Shown piece after piece: positions 41,900 to 51,182 of a DNA stretch of 64,000 nucleotides; the first letter of the stretch is position 1, and every line of letters begins with the position of its first letter. The stretch comes from Streptomyces sp. CA-278952 (GTDB lineage: Bacteria > Actinomycetota > Actinomycetes > Streptomycetales > Streptomycetaceae). The notes under the pieces are model-generated. The model made no database searches. It saw only the letters and a list, made by a program, of their open reading frames with translations, and was not told the origin of the DNA. The translations under genes and the position numbers were made by a program. The stretch lies in NCBI RefSeq assembly GCF_028747205.1, contig NZ_CP112880.1, positions 7,289,501-7,353,500 on the forward strand, written 5' to 3'.

Positions 41900-41936
41900 C
41901 GCAATGGAAAAACTTCCGCCCTAACGTGCAATGCCT
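41896..41936 (+). promoter_or_regulatory. Possible GlnR box upstream of ureA
   Basis: TTAAC-N6-GAAAA (41896-41911), followed by CTAAC (41921-41925), resembles the GTnAC-N6-GAAAC half-sites of actinobacterial GlnR. It overlaps the tetR stop and lies ~100 bp before ureA. GlnR control of urease is known in Streptomyces; this particular site is only a partial match. Confidence 0.35.
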
Positions 41937-42036
41937 GGTCGCGGGACCGCTGTTCCCGTTCAACGAACTGTTGCACGGGGATAAGGTCCCGCTGCGTCCG
42001 GAGCCGGAGCCGGACGGAAGACGATGAGGTGGAAGC

Positions 42037-42339
42037 GTGCAACTGACCCCGCACGAGCAGGAGCGTCTGCTCATCCATGTGGCCGCCGACGTGGCCGAGA
42101 AGCGCCGGGCACGCGGGCTGCGGCTCAATCACCCCGAGGCCGTCGCCCTGATCACCGCCCATCTGCTGGAAGGCGCCCGGGACGGCCGCACGGTCGCCGA
42201 ACTCATGGCATCCGGACGTACGTTGCTCACCCGGGACGAGGTGATGGAAGGCATCCCCGAGATGCTCCACGATGTCCAGGTCGAGGCCACCTTCCCGGAC
42301 GGCACGAAGCTCGTCACCGTCCATGACCCGATCGTCTGA
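42037..42339 (+). CDS. ureA: Urease subunit gamma
   Basis: Structural subunit of 100 residues of the nickel enzyme that hydrolyses urea to ammonia and carbamate. The start [20 protein letters not shown] and motifs [40 protein letters not shown] are full family matches. The start is GTG 42037 with GAGGTGG upstream. It is first of ureA-B-C-F-G-D. A ~137-bp leader with several small inverted repeats (for example CGTGCAA 41925 / TTGCACG 41971) separates it from tetR. Confidence 0.95.
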   Translation: MQLTPHEQERLLIHVAADVAEKRRARGLRLNHPEAVALITAHLLEGARDGRTVAELMASGRTLLTRDEVMEGIPEMLHDVQVEATFPDGTKLVTVHDPIV

Positions 42340-42352
42340 CGGGGCAGCGCCG

Positions 42353-42664
42353 ATGACTCCCGGAGAGATCCTGTACGGGGACGGGGACATCCCCCTCAAC
42401 GAGGGGCGGGCCGTCACCCGCCTCACCGTCCTCAACGCCGCCGACCGCCCCGTCCAGGTCGGCTCCCACTACCACTTCGCCGAGGCCAACCCCGGGCTGC
42501 GCTACGACCGCGCCGCCGCCCACGGGCTGCGGCTGAACATCGCCGCCGGCACGGCGGTCCGCTTCGAACCCGGCATCCCCGTCGACGTCGAACTCGTCCC
42601 CCTCGCCGGCCGCCGCGTCGTCCCCGGCCTGCGCGGCGAAACCGGAGGTGCCCTCGATGCCTGA
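42353..42664 (+). CDS. ureB: Urease subunit beta
   Basis: Structural subunit of 103 residues. Family motifs are [37 protein letters not shown] and [12 protein letters not shown] 42353 lies 13 bp after ureA, and the last 8 bp overlap ureC, so translation is coupled. UreA, UreB and UreC form the (ABC)3 enzyme in the cytoplasm. The C-terminus GETGGALDA is short, as in other actinobacteria. Confidence 0.95.
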   Translation: MTPGEILYGDGDIPLNEGRAVTRLTVLNAADRPVQVGSHYHFAEANPGLRYDRAAAHGLRLNIAAGTAVRFEPGIPVDVELVPLAGRRVVPGLRGETGGALDA

Positions 42665-44378
42665 CCTCACGAGAGCCGTGTACGCCGATCTGTTCGGGCC
42701 CACCGCCGGCGACCGCATCCGGCTCGCCGACACCGACCTGCTCGTAGAGATCGAGGAGGACCGCTCGGGCGGCCCCGGTCACGCGGGCGACGAGGCGGTG
42801 TTCGGCGGCGGCAAAGTGATCCGGGAGTCGATGGGCCAGGCTCGCACCACCCGCGCCGAGGGAGCGCCCGACACCGTCATCACCGGGGCCGTCGTCATCG
42901 ACCACTGGGGCATCGTCAAGGCCGACATCGGCATCCGGGACGGCCGGATCACCGGCATCGGCAAGGCCGGGAACCCGGACACCATGGACGGCGTCCACCC
43001 CGACCTGGTGATCGGCCCGGAGACCGAGATCATTGCGGGCAACGGGAAGCTGCTCACGGCCGGAGCGGTCGACGCCCACGTCCACTTCATCTCGCCGACC
43101 CTCGTCGACCAGGCGCTCTCCAGCGGCATCACCACCCTCGTCGGCGGCGGCACCGGACCCGCCGAGGGCAGCAAGGCCACCACCGTCACCCCGGGACCGT
43201 GGCACCTGGCCCGGATGTTCGAGGCGCTGGAGACCTTTCCGGTCAACATCGGGCTGCTCGGCAAGGGCAACACGATGTCGCAGGAGGCCATGCACTCCCA
43301 ACTGCGCGGCGGCGCACTGGGATTCAAGATCCACGAGGACTGGGGCGCGACGCACGCCGTCATCGACGCCTGCCTCACGGTCTGCGAGCGGACGGGCGCG
43401 CAGCTCGCCATCCACACGGACACCCTCAACGAGGCCGGGTTCGTCGCCGACACCCTCGCGGCCATCGCCGGCCGGACGATCCACGCCTACCACACCGAGG
43501 GGGCGGGCGGCGGACACGCACCCGACATCATCAGCGTGGTCTCCGAGCCCTACGTCCTGCCCAGCTCGACCAACCCCACCCGGCCGCACACCGTCAACAC
43601 CATCGAGGAACACCTCGACATGCTGATGGTCTGCCACCACCTGAACCCCGCCGTCCCCGAGGACCTGGCCTTCGCGGAGTCCCGGATCCGGCCCTCCACC
43701 ATCGCGGCCGAGGACATCCTGCACGATCTCGGGGCCATCTCGATCATCTCCTCGGACTCCCAGGCCATGGGGCGGATCGGCGAGGTGATCCTGCGGACCT
43801 GGCAGACCGCCCACGTCATGAAGAAGCGGCGCGGAGCCCTGCCCGGGGACGGGCGGGCCGACAACCACCGGGTCCGTCGCTATGTCGCCAAATACACCAT
43901 CAACCCGGCCGTCGCGCAGGGACTGGACCAGGAGATCGGCTCCGTCGAGACCGGCAAGCTCGCCGACCTGGTCCTCTGGGACCCGGCGTTCTTCGGCGTG
44001 AAGCCGGCGACCGTCATCAAGGGCGGTCAGATCGCGTACGCGCAGATGGGCGACGCCAACGCCTCCATCCCGACGCCCCAACCGATCCTGCCCCGGCCGA
44101 TGTTCGGCGCGCTGGGACGAGCGGCCGCCCAGGGCTCGTTCAACTTCGTCTCCGCCGCCGCGATCGAGGACAAGCTGCCCGAACGCCTCGCCCTGCACAA
44201 ACGGTTCGTTCCCATCACCAGCACCCGGGGGACCACCAAGGCGGACATGCGGGAGAACGACGCCCTGCCCCGGGTCCACGTCGACCCCGACAGCTTCGCC
44301 GTCACGATCGACGGCGACCCGGTCGAGCCGGCGCCGGCGGCGGAACTGCCCATGGCCCAGCGCTACTTCCTCTTCTGA
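42657..44378 (+). CDS. ureC: Urease subunit alpha (catalytic)
   Basis: Catalytic nickel subunit of 573 residues. Nickel ligands and active-site residues are visible: [11 protein letters not shown] (two His), the carbamylated Lys in [36 protein letters not shown], the flap Cys-His in [10 protein letters not shown] and the Asp in [13 protein letters not shown]. All expected residues are present. ATG 42657 has GGAGG 8 nt upstream within ureB. Maturation requires the downstream UreF, UreG and UreD. Confidence 0.97.
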   Translation: MPDLTRAVYADLFGPTAGDRIRLADTDLLVEIEEDRSGGPGHAGDEAVFGGGKVIRESMGQARTTRAEGAPDTVITGAVVIDHWGIVKADIGIRDGRITGIGKAGNPDTMDGVHPDLVIGPETEIIAGNGKLLTAGAVDAHVHFISPTLVDQALSSGITTLVGGGTGPAEGSKATTVTPGPWHLARMFEALETFPVNIGLLGKGNTMSQEAMHSQLRGGALGFKIHEDWGATHAVIDACLTVCERTGAQLAIHTDTLNEAGFVADTLAAIAGRTIHAYHTEGAGGGHAPDIISVVSEPYVLPSSTNPTRPHTVNTIEEHLDMLMVCHHLNPAVPEDLAFAESRIRPSTIAAEDILHDLGAISIISSDSQAMGRIGEVILRTWQTAHVMKKRRGALPGDGRADNHRVRRYVAKYTINPAVAQGLDQEIGSVETGKLADLVLWDPAFFGVKPATVIKGGQIAYAQMGDANASIPTPQPILPRPMFGALGRAAAQGSFNFVSAAAIEDKLPERLALHKRFVPITSTRGTTKADMRENDALPRVHVDPDSFAVTIDGDPVEPAPAAELPMAQRYFLF

Positions 44379-44390
44379 GCGGGTCCGGCC

Positions 44391-45053
44391 ATGTCACGCG
44401 CAGCACTCCTCGTCCTCGCCGACGGCCGGTTCCCCGCCGGAGGACACGCCCACTCCGGCGGCGCCGAACCGGCCGTCGCCGAGGGCCGCGTCCTCGACGC
44501 CGACTCCCTCGCCGACTTCTGCCGGGGCCGGCTCCACACCACAGGCCTCACCGCCGCCGCCCTCGCCGCGGCGGCGGCCCACGGCCTCGACCCGCTCGCC
44601 CTGGACGAGGCCGCCGACGCCCGTACACCCTCGCCCGCCCTGCGGGCCACCGCGCGCAAGCTGGGCCGGCAGCTGATGCGGGCCGCCCGCGCCACCTGGC
44701 CGAGCCCCGAGCTGGACGCGCTCGCGGCGGCCCGCCCGCGCGGCGCCCACCAGCCGGTCGTCCTCGGGCTCACCGCACGGTCGGCGGGTCTGGACCCCGT
44801 GGACGCCGCCCACTGTGCCGCGTACGAGACCGTCAGCGGCCCCGCCACCGCCGTCGTCCGGCTCCTCTCCCTCGACCCCTTCCACGCCACCGCCGTACTC
44901 GCCCGGCTCGCCCCCGAGCTGGACCGGGTCGCCGAACAGGCCGCCGAGGCCGCCCGGCAGGGCATCGACGCCCTGCCCGCCGCCTCGTCGCCGCTCCTCG
45001 ACATCACCGCCGAGGCGCACGCCGCCTGGCCGGTCCGCCTCTTCGCCTCGTAA
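44391..45053 (+). CDS. ureF: Urease accessory protein UreF
   Basis: Chaperone of 220 residues that bridges UreD and UreG on apo-urease and controls the GTPase step. The helical N-terminus [20 protein letters not shown] is the family signature; the middle is Ala-rich helix. It starts 12 bp after ureC and ends 22 bp before ureG. Sequence conservation in UreF is generally low, but the N-terminal motif and position are decisive. Confidence 0.92.
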   Translation: MSRAALLVLADGRFPAGGHAHSGGAEPAVAEGRVLDADSLADFCRGRLHTTGLTAAALAAAAAHGLDPLALDEAADARTPSPALRATARKLGRQLMRAARATWPSPELDALAAARPRGAHQPVVLGLTARSAGLDPVDAAHCAAYETVSGPATAVVRLLSLDPFHATAVLARLAPELDRVAEQAAEAARQGIDALPAASSPLLDITAEAHAAWPVRLFAS

Positions 45054-45075
45054 CCCGCACCCACAGGAGCCCCCC

Positions 45076-45753
45076 ATGCACCTCGGCCACTCCCACGACG
45101 GCCCCGCCGCCGTCAGCGCCGACGCCACCCGCCCCGACGGCACCCGGCGCGCCCTGCGCATCGGCCTCGGCGGCCCCGTCGGCTCCGGCAAGACGGCCAC
45201 CGTCGCCGCCCTCTGCTGGGAACTGCGCGACCGGCTCTCCATCGCCGTCGTCACCAACGACATCTACACCCAGGAGGACGCCGCCTTCCTGCTGCGCAAC
45301 GCGGTCCTGCCGCCCGAGCGGATCCAGGCCGTCGAGACCGGCGCCTGCCCGCACACCGCGATCCGCGACGACATCTCCGCCAACCTCGAAGCGGTCGAGG
45401 ACCTGGAGGACGCGGTCGGCCCGCTCGACCTGATCCTCGTCGAGTCCGGCGGCGACAACCTCACCGCCACGTTCTCCAAGGGACTGGTCGACGCGCAGAT
45501 CTTCGTCATCGACGTCGCGGGCGGCGACGACATCCCGCGCAAGGGCGGCCCCGGCGTCACCACCGCCGACCTGCTGGTCGTCAACAAGACCGACCTCGCC
45601 CCCTACGTCGGCTCCGACCTGGAGCAGATGGCCCTCGACGCCAAGAAGCAGCGCGGCGACCTCCCCGTCGCCTTCACCTCGCTGACCTCGGCCGAAGGCG
45701 TCGGTCCTGTCGCCGACTGGGTGCGGGCACAGCTCGCCGCCTGGGCCGCGTGA
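45076..45753 (+). CDS. ureG: Urease accessory GTPase UreG
   Basis: GTPase of 225 residues that drives nickel insertion. The P-loop is [20 protein letters not shown]; other motifs are [14 protein letters not shown], the nickel-binding Cys-Pro-His in [20 protein letters not shown] and [12 protein letters not shown]. The N-terminus begins MHLGHSHDG, a short His-rich nickel-binding type stretch. AGGAG precedes ATG 45076. No ureE gene (nickel donor) is in the operon, so this His tail may help deliver nickel. Confidence 0.95.
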   Translation: MHLGHSHDGPAAVSADATRPDGTRRALRIGLGGPVGSGKTATVAALCWELRDRLSIAVVTNDIYTQEDAAFLLRNAVLPPERIQAVETGACPHTAIRDDISANLEAVEDLEDAVGPLDLILVESGGDNLTATFSKGLVDAQIFVIDVAGGDDIPRKGGPGVTTADLLVVNKTDLAPYVGSDLEQMALDAKKQRGDLPVAFTSLTSAEGVGPVADWVRAQLAAWAA

Positions 45754-46538
45754 GCGTCCGCGCGACGGCCCGGCTGCGCGCCGAGCCCGACGGGCGGGAC
45801 GGGACCGCCCTGCCCGTCCTGGTCAGCGACGGCCCGCTCGCCCTGCGCCGCACCCGCTCGCCGCAGGCCGCGTACGCCCGGGTTACCGTCGTCGGCGCGA
45901 TGAGCGCCCCGCTCAACGGCGACCGGCTGGCGATCGAGGCGGACATCGCGGACGGGGCGCGCCTCACCGTGGACGCGGCGGCGGCCACCGTCGCCCTCCC
46001 GGGCCCACGGGCGGGCACCGGTCCGTCCACGTACGGGATGGACCTGACCGTGGGGGAGGGGGCCGTGCTGCACTGGCTGCCCGAACAACTCGTCTCCGCC
46101 CACGGCAGCGATCTCCACCAGACCACCCGGGTCCGACTCGCCCGCACCGCCCGCCTGCTGCTGCGCGAGGAACAGATCCTCGGCCGGCACGGCGAGCCCA
46201 CCGGCGCGCTCACCACCCGGCTCACCGTCCACCGCGCGGGCCGCCCGCTCCTGGACCAGCAACTGGCCTACGGGCCCGGTGCCCCGGGTGGCTGGGATGG
46301 CCCGGCAGTCCTCGGCGGCCACCGGGCCGTCGGCCAACTGCTCCTCGCAGACCCGGCCTTCGAGGACGCCCCGCTCCCCGCGCGCCTTCTCGGGCCCACC
46401 GCCGCCCTCACCCCACTCGCCGGCCCCGCCGTCCTGGTGACCGCCGTGGCCGCCGACGCCCGCCTGCTGCGCGGGATCCTGGACGAGGCGATGCGTGAGC
46501 TGCTGGACGGTCTGCAGGCGGACCACGACACGGGTTGA
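45750..46538 (+). CDS. ureD: Urease accessory protein UreD (UreH)
   Basis: Chaperone of 262 residues that docks on the apo-urease and relays nickel from UreG through UreF. Motifs include [40 protein letters not shown] and [23 protein letters not shown] 45750 overlaps the ureG stop as GTGA. It is the last gene of ureABCFGD; the next gene is convergent, and a GC-rich inverted pair (46621-46647) may end transcription. Confidence 0.92.
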   Translation: MSVRATARLRAEPDGRDGTALPVLVSDGPLALRRTRSPQAAYARVTVVGAMSAPLNGDRLAIEADIADGARLTVDAAAATVALPGPRAGTGPSTYGMDLTVGEGAVLHWLPEQLVSAHGSDLHQTTRVRLARTARLLLREEQILGRHGEPTGALTTRLTVHRAGRPLLDQQLAYGPGAPGGWDGPAVLGGHRAVGQLLLADPAFEDAPLPARLLGPTAALTPLAGPAVLVTAVAADARLLRGILDEAMRELLDGLQADHDTG

Positions 46539-46632
46539 GGGCCGCTGGGCCGGCGGGGGCCACTCAGCGACCCTCCGCAGCGCCCCGCACGCCACGCCGA
46601 AGCCGTAGAACGGTTCGTGGGACCGGGGTCGC

Positions 46633-47682
46633 TCAGCGCCCCCGGTCGTACGCCTCCAGCCAGGCGTCCTCCGCCGCGTAGTCGAAGAGCCAGGCACCGT
46701 AGTTGGCGAGCATCTTCGGGAACGCCTCGCGCCAGTCGCGCTCCGCCAGCTGCCCGGCGAGCCACTCGACCGTCTCCGGCAGCGACTCCGCGTACCCGGT
46801 CACCGGGCGGTAGCCGAGCTGTTCCTCGGCGGCCGTCATGTCGTAGACCACGGGGTGGGCGCCGCTCCACGGTGTCACCCCGATGTGACCCTCCGGGGAA
46901 GCGCCCTCGATCAGCACCGTCTCCGTCTCCCGCCCCAGCACGTCGTCGATGGCCGACGCGATCTCCGCGACCGTGGGGGCCTCGGGGTCCGCCGCGTTCA
47001 GCACACGGGAGCCCGGATTCCCGGCGGCCAGCCGGATCAGCTCCGCCGCGTTGGACACATGGACCGGATGGAAGCGGCTCTCCCCGCCGTACACGAACAC
47101 CCGGCGCCGGCGCCCGTCGAGCAGCCGCTTCACCACGTACAGCTCGCGCGGTGTGCGGCAGTACGGGCCGTGGACCGCGCCCGCGCGCAGCAGCGTCACC
47201 GGCAGCTCCTCGCCCGCCGCCAGTAGCTCCCGCTCCAGCAGAATCTTCCGCGTCGCGTACGAGGCGTCCCCCGGTGCCACCGTGCGCCAGGTCTCCGGCA
47301 GCGGCACCGGGAAGCGGGGGAAACCGTCACGCTCCGCCTGCGTGTCGAAGCTGCGGCCCCGGTCGTCCTCGTACACCGCCCCGCTGGAGATCACGACGGC
47401 CGATCCGATCCGGTCGGCCAGCCCCGTCAGCTGCCGGGCGTGCGCGCCGTCGAACGCCACCATGTCGACCAGCACGTCACAGCCGTCGCCCAGCGCCCGG
47501 CCGAGCGCCCCCTCCTCGTCACGGTCGAGCGCCACCGCCCGGACCCCGGCGTCCCACCCCTCGTCCCGGCCGCCGGCGCGCGAGGCCGCGGTGACCTCCC
47601 AGCCGTCCGCGGCCAGCGCCCGCACCGCGGCCCGCCCGATCTGGCCCGTCGCTCCCAGCACCCATGCGTGTCCCTTGCTCAT
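46633..47682 (-). CDS. NAD-dependent epimerase/dehydratase (extended SDR)
   Basis: Oxidoreductase-fold protein of 349 residues. The nucleotide loop is WVLGATGQIGRAAVRALAAD (GxxGxxG), and the catalytic pair lies in YATRKILLERELL (YxxxK) preceded by VVISSGAVYED (Ser). The C-terminal half with WSGAHPVVYDMTAAEEQLGY resembles nucleotide-sugar epimerases and reductases, though no specific substrate motif is seen. The gene stands alone, convergent with ureD and upstream of plsC in the opposite sense of reading. Confidence 0.85.
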   Translation of the reverse strand: MSKGHAWVLGATGQIGRAAVRALAADGWEVTAASRAGGRDEGWDAGVRAVALDRDEEGALGRALGDGCDVLVDMVAFDGAHARQLTGLADRIGSAVVISSGAVYEDDRGRSFDTQAERDGFPRFPVPLPETWRTVAPGDASYATRKILLERELLAAGEELPVTLLRAGAVHGPYCRTPRELYVVKRLLDGRRRRVFVYGGESRFHPVHVSNAAELIRLAAGNPGSRVLNAADPEAPTVAEIASAIDDVLGRETETVLIEGASPEGHIGVTPWSGAHPVVYDMTAAEEQLGYRPVTGYAESLPETVEWLAGQLAERDWREAFPKMLANYGAWLFDYAAEDAWLEAYDRGR

Positions 47683-47746
47683 GGGTCCGACGCTAGGGGA
47701 GCCGACCCGCCGGGGGGAGGGCGCTCTGCCGGTGGCGTATTCGCGC

Positions 47747-48463
47747 TCAGCGTCGCAGCTTGGGGAACTTCCTCGGCGGCGCGGCCTCCTGTTCGGCGGC
47801 CTTCACCTTGGCCGCGTACTCGTCCACGTACTCCTGGCCGGAGAGTACGAGGATCGCGTACATGATCTCGTCCGTCACGGCCCGGATCGCGGCCTTCTGG
47901 TTCTCCATGCCCGCGTAGCGGGAGAAGTCCAGCGGTGCGCCGAAGCGGATCGCGACCCGTTTGATCTTCGGCACGACCTGGCCGGGCGGCTGGATCTCGA
48001 AGGTGCCGACCATGGCGCAGGGAATCACCGGCACCTGCGCGGTGATCGCCATCACCGCGACCCCGACCTTGCCCTTGTAGAGCCGACCGTCGTGCGAGCG
48101 GGTGCCCTCCGGGTAGATCCCCAGCAGCTCGCCCTTGCTCAGCACGCCGAGCCCCTCGCGGATGGCCGCCTGCCCGGCGTCCTTGCCCGACCGGTCCACC
48201 GGGATCTGCCCGGCGCTGCGGAAGAAGGCCGCGGTCAGTCGGCCCTTGATGCCCGGGCCCGTGAAGTACTCGGCCTTCGCCAGGAAGGTGATCCGGCGCT
48301 TGATGATGGCCGGCATCAGGAAATGGTCGGAGAAGGAGAGGTGGTTGCCCGCGACGATCGCCGCGCCGTCCTCGGGAAGGTGCTCCAGACCCTCGATCCG
48401 GGGCCGGAACAGCAGCCGCAGTACGGGCCCCAGCACGACATATTTCAGGACGTAATAGAACAC
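47747..48463 (-). CDS. 1-acyl-sn-glycerol-3-phosphate acyltransferase family protein
   Basis: PlsC-domain acyltransferase of 238 residues that adds the second acyl chain in phospholipid synthesis. The active motif is IVAGNHLSFSDHFLMP (NHxSxxD), with substrate motif YPEGTRSHDGRLYKGKVGVA (EGTR) and VIPCAMVGTFEIQPPG. The N-terminus FYYVLKYVVLGPVLRLLF anchors it to the membrane. The start is GTG 48463. A near-perfect hairpin (48539-48583) upstream separates it from the ctaG-linked genes. Several PlsC paralogues exist in Streptomyces, so the exact role is uncertain. Confidence 0.9.
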   Translation of the reverse strand: MFYYVLKYVVLGPVLRLLFRPRIEGLEHLPEDGAAIVAGNHLSFSDHFLMPAIIKRRITFLAKAEYFTGPGIKGRLTAAFFRSAGQIPVDRSGKDAGQAAIREGLGVLSKGELLGIYPEGTRSHDGRLYKGKVGVAVMAITAQVPVIPCAMVGTFEIQPPGQVVPKIKRVAIRFGAPLDFSRYAGMENQKAAIRAVTDEIMYAILVLSGQEYVDEYAAKVKAAEQEAAPPRKFPKLRR

Positions 48464-48538
48464 CTTGCGGGTGCACCTCGCTCTGCCGGGTCGGCGTCAG
48501 GGCTGTACTGCCGGGTTCAGGGCTGCGTACTACCAGGT

Positions 48539-48583
48539 CACGGTGGTGCCGGGACCAAAAGCGTAGGTCCCGGCACCACTGTG
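48539..48583. terminator. 18-bp hairpin upstream of plsC-like gene
   Basis: cacggtggtgccgggacc pairs with ggtcccggcaccactgtg (17 of 18) around a 9-nt loop. It probably ends the minus-strand transcript of the 52-residue protein gene. As the next structure before the acyltransferase start, it could also act in that leader. Confidence 0.75.
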
Positions 48584-48669
48584 CGACCGTAGCGAACCGG
48601 TCTCCCGGCTCGTACCCGCCTCCGGGCCCGTCAGGCATGCTCACCCGCTGCCGAGACCGTCCCGCGGGC

Positions 48670-48828
48670 TCAGGTGTCCTGCGTGGCCAGCATGCCGAGG
48701 GTGCACAGTCCCAGCACCACCCAGCCGAACCAGAGCCAGCCACTGCTTCCCAGCGCCACCGTGTACGCGGTCACCGCGATCAGGGTCCCGCCGGTCAGGT
48801 ATCCCATGGTCTTCGTCGATCCGGACAT
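48670..48828 (-). CDS. 52-residue membrane protein
   Basis: Tiny protein with two predicted membrane spans: MGYLTGGTLIAVTAYTVALG and SGWLWFGWVVLGLCTLGMLA, ending ATQDT. GAGGAG lies about 6 nt before ATG 48828, strong support for a real gene. It follows the CtaG-family gene (start 49845, stop 48895) after 66 bp on the same strand and is followed by a hairpin at 48539. I do not recognise it; its position suggests a small partner in the cytochrome-oxidase assembly neighbourhood. Confidence 0.75.
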   Translation of the reverse strand: MSGSTKTMGYLTGGTLIAVTAYTVALGSSGWLWFGWVVLGLCTLGMLATQDT

Positions 48829-48894
48829 GCGCGCACGCTCCTCGTCGGCCGCGCGGCCGTTGTCCCCATGGTCACCCCGTACGCGCCCTCCGCG

Positions 48895-49845
48895 CTACCG
48901 TCCGCGCGCCTGCAAAGACGCGAGATAGGCGTTGTACGCCGCCAGCTCCTTGTCACCGTCGCGGTCCGCAGCCCGGTCGGTGCGCCGCGCGGTGCGCTGC
49001 TCGGAGCGGTACCACTGGAAGACCAGCGCGATCAGCACCAGCACGGAGGGGATCTCGCTGAACGCCCACGCGATGCCGCCCGCCCAGTTCTGGTCGCTCA
49101 GGGCGTCGATGCCGAGCGAGGCCGGCGGGTTCTCGTACGTCTTGACCATCGGCGTCGACGCCATCATCAGCGCGATCCCGAAGAACGCGTGGAACGGCAT
49201 CCCGGCGAACAGCTCCAGCATGCGCATCAGGTAACCGGGCCGGTGCGGGCCCGGGTCCACGCCCATGATCGGCCAGAAGAAGACCAGGCCGACCGCGAGG
49301 AAGTGCACCATCATCCCGATGTGGCCGGGCTTCGAACTCATCAGGAAGTCGAAGATCGGCGTGAAGTACAGCGCGTAGAGGCTCGCGATGAACAGCGGGA
49401 TGGTGAACACCGGATGCGAGATGATCTTCATGTACCGGCTGTGCAGCAGCTTCAGCAGCAGTTCGCGCGGTCCGGTCCGCCCCCGCCCGGCCGGCGGCAG
49501 CGCGCGCAGCGCCAGCGTCACCGGGGCGCCCAGCAGCAGCAGGATCGGCGACAGCATGCTGATCACCATGTGCTGCACCATGTGCACGCTGAACATGACC
49601 ATGCCGTAGTCGTTGAGCTTGGTGCACATCACCAGCGCGATGCTCAGCACGCCCACGGTGAAGAACACGATCCGGTTCACCGGCCAGCCGTCCCCGCGCC
49701 GACGCAGCCGCACCACGCCGTACCCGTACAGGGCGAGCGCCAGGACGCAGCCGGTCAGGAAGAACGGGTCGACGGAGAGCTCCAGCCCCCGCCCCAGCGT
49801 GAACGGCGGCAGATCCATGTTCATGCCGTGCCCGCTGTGATCCAT
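48895..49845 (-). CDS. Cytochrome c oxidase assembly protein (caa3 CtaG family)
   Basis: Membrane protein of 316 residues with seven or more spans. His-rich motifs in the spans (MFSVHMVQHMVISMLSPILL, MMVHFLAVGLVFFWPIMG, FAGMPFHAFFGIALMMAS) are typical of the caa3_CtaG family that helps assemble copper sites in cytochrome oxidase. The N-terminus MDHSGHGMNMD is Met/His-rich, suggesting copper binding. No oxidase genes are nearby; the small 52-residue protein follows. The start at 49845 is favoured by the metal-binding N-terminus. Confidence 0.88.
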   Translation of the reverse strand: MDHSGHGMNMDLPPFTLGRGLELSVDPFFLTGCVLALALYGYGVVRLRRRGDGWPVNRIVFFTVGVLSIALVMCTKLNDYGMVMFSVHMVQHMVISMLSPILLLLGAPVTLALRALPPAGRGRTGPRELLLKLLHSRYMKIISHPVFTIPLFIASLYALYFTPIFDFLMSSKPGHIGMMVHFLAVGLVFFWPIMGVDPGPHRPGYLMRMLELFAGMPFHAFFGIALMMASTPMVKTYENPPASLGIDALSDQNWAGGIAWAFSEIPSVLVLIALVFQWYRSEQRTARRTDRAADRDGDKELAAYNAYLASLQARGR

Positions 49846-49902
49846 CTGTTCACTCCCGATGGGGACACGTCCCCGTTTCGTGCCGGTTGTCCGGTCCAGA
49901 GT

Positions 49903-49942
49903 AGAACTGCCCCCGGCCGCGGTTGCGGCCGGGGGCAGTTCT
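49903..49942. terminator. Perfect 18-bp hairpin downstream of pfkA
   Basis: agaactgcccccggccgc pairs perfectly with its complement around a ggtt loop, 35 nt after the pfkA stop. It separates pfkA from the ctaG-family gene on the same strand. Confidence 0.9.
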
Positions 49943-49977
49943 GGGACGACGTGTCCCGACGAGGTGGACGAGGTGTT

Positions 49978-51003
49978 CTAGAGCACGCACTCCGCCTCGG
50001 CGTACCGCTCGGCGGGGACCGTCTTCAGCGTCTCGACGGCCTCGCCCAGCGGGACCATCACGATGTCGGTGCCGCGCAGCGCGGTCAGCATCCCGAACTC
50101 GCCCCGGTGCGCCGCCTCCACCGCGTGCCAGCCGAACCGGGTCGCCAGGACCCGGTCGTACGCGGTGGGCGTGCCGCCGCGCTGGACGTGGCCGAGGATG
50201 ACCGGACGGGCCTCCTTGCCGAGCCGCTGCTCCAGCTCCCCGGAGAGCTGGGTGGCCACCCCGGCGAACCGCTCGTGACCGTAGATGTCCTTGACGCCCT
50301 GCTCGAACTGCATGGAGCCCTCGCGGGGCTTCGCGCCCTCGGCGACCACCACGATGGCGAACTTCTTGCCGGCCGAGAAGCGCTTGCCGACCAGCTCGGT
50401 CAGCTCGTCGATGTCGAAGGGGCGCTCGGGCACCACGATGGCGTGGGCGCCGGCGGCCATGCCGGAGTGCAGGGCGATCCAGCCGGTGTGACGGCCCATG
50501 ACCTCGACGATCAGCACCCGCTGGTGCGACTCGGCGGTGGTCTTCAGCCGGTCCAGGGCCTCGGTGGCGACGCCGACGGCGGTGTCGAACCCGAAGGTGA
50601 CGTCGGTGGAGGCGATGTCGTTGTCGATGGTCTTGGGGACGCCGACGATCGGGAGGCCGGCCTCGGAGAGGAGGTTCGCGGCCTTGAGGGTGCCCTCGCC
50701 GCCGATCGGGATGATGGCGTCCAGACCGAGGTCCGCGACATGGCCGCGGGCGCGCTCCACGCCGTCGCGCAGATGCGCGGGCTGGACCCGGGAGGAACCG
50801 AGGATCGTGCCGCCGCGGGCCAGGATGCCGCCCACCGCGTCAAGGTCGAGCTTGCGGTAGTCGCACTCCAGCAGGCCCTTCCAGCCGTCGTGGAAGCCGA
50901 TGACCTCGTCGCCGTGGTCCACCACCGCGCGGTGCACGACGGAACGGATGACGGCGTTGAGGCCGGGGCAGTCGCCGCCGGAGGTGAGTACGCCAATGCG
51001 CAT
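49978..51003 (-). CDS. pfkA: ATP-dependent 6-phosphofructokinase
   Basis: Glycolytic enzyme of 341 residues making fructose 1,6-bisphosphate. The nucleotide loop is TSGGDCPGLNAVIRSVV; GGEGTLKAA at the second glycine position marks ATP (not pyrophosphate) use; catalytic PKTIDNDIASTDVTFGFDTA and MGRHTGWIAL follow. The conserved start MRIGVLTSGG fixes ATG 51003. A hairpin (51062-51091) upstream and another downstream delimit a monocistronic unit. Streptomyces have several pfkA paralogues; which one this is cannot be told here. Confidence 0.94.
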   Translation of the reverse strand: MRIGVLTSGGDCPGLNAVIRSVVHRAVVDHGDEVIGFHDGWKGLLECDYRKLDLDAVGGILARGGTILGSSRVQPAHLRDGVERARGHVADLGLDAIIPIGGEGTLKAANLLSEAGLPIVGVPKTIDNDIASTDVTFGFDTAVGVATEALDRLKTTAESHQRVLIVEVMGRHTGWIALHSGMAAGAHAIVVPERPFDIDELTELVGKRFSAGKKFAIVVVAEGAKPREGSMQFEQGVKDIYGHERFAGVATQLSGELEQRLGKEARPVILGHVQRGGTPTAYDRVLATRFGWHAVEAAHRGEFGMLTALRGTDIVMVPLGEAVETLKTVPAERYAEAECVL

Positions 51004-51061
51004 GGCCCGGGAACCTTTGCAACGTTGAGTCGACGACCGGACCACGTCGTCCGGTTGGATC

Positions 51062-51091
51062 CCCGCCACCCTACCGGCGCAGGGTGGCGGG
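51062..51091. terminator. Hairpin between gatD and pfkA
   Basis: cccgccaccct pairs perfectly with agggtggcggg (11 bp) across an 8-nt loop, upstream of pfkA and downstream of the murT-gatD operon on the minus strand. Confidence 0.75.
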
Positions 51092-51119
51092 ACCGAACCG
51101 GCCGTCCGCCTGCTGGACT

Positions 51120-51182
51120 CCGCTCAACCGAGCGGAAAACACCTCAGACGGACACCGCTCAGGCGAGCGGAAAGTGCCTCAG
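51120..51182. repeat. Tandem hairpin repeat after gatD
   Basis: Two copies of ccgctc-N4-gagcggaaa followed by -cctcag lie 35 bp apart (51120-51147 and 51155-51182). Each forms a 6-bp stem with a 4-nt loop. The second copy runs into the gatD stop codon. Confidence 0.7.
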
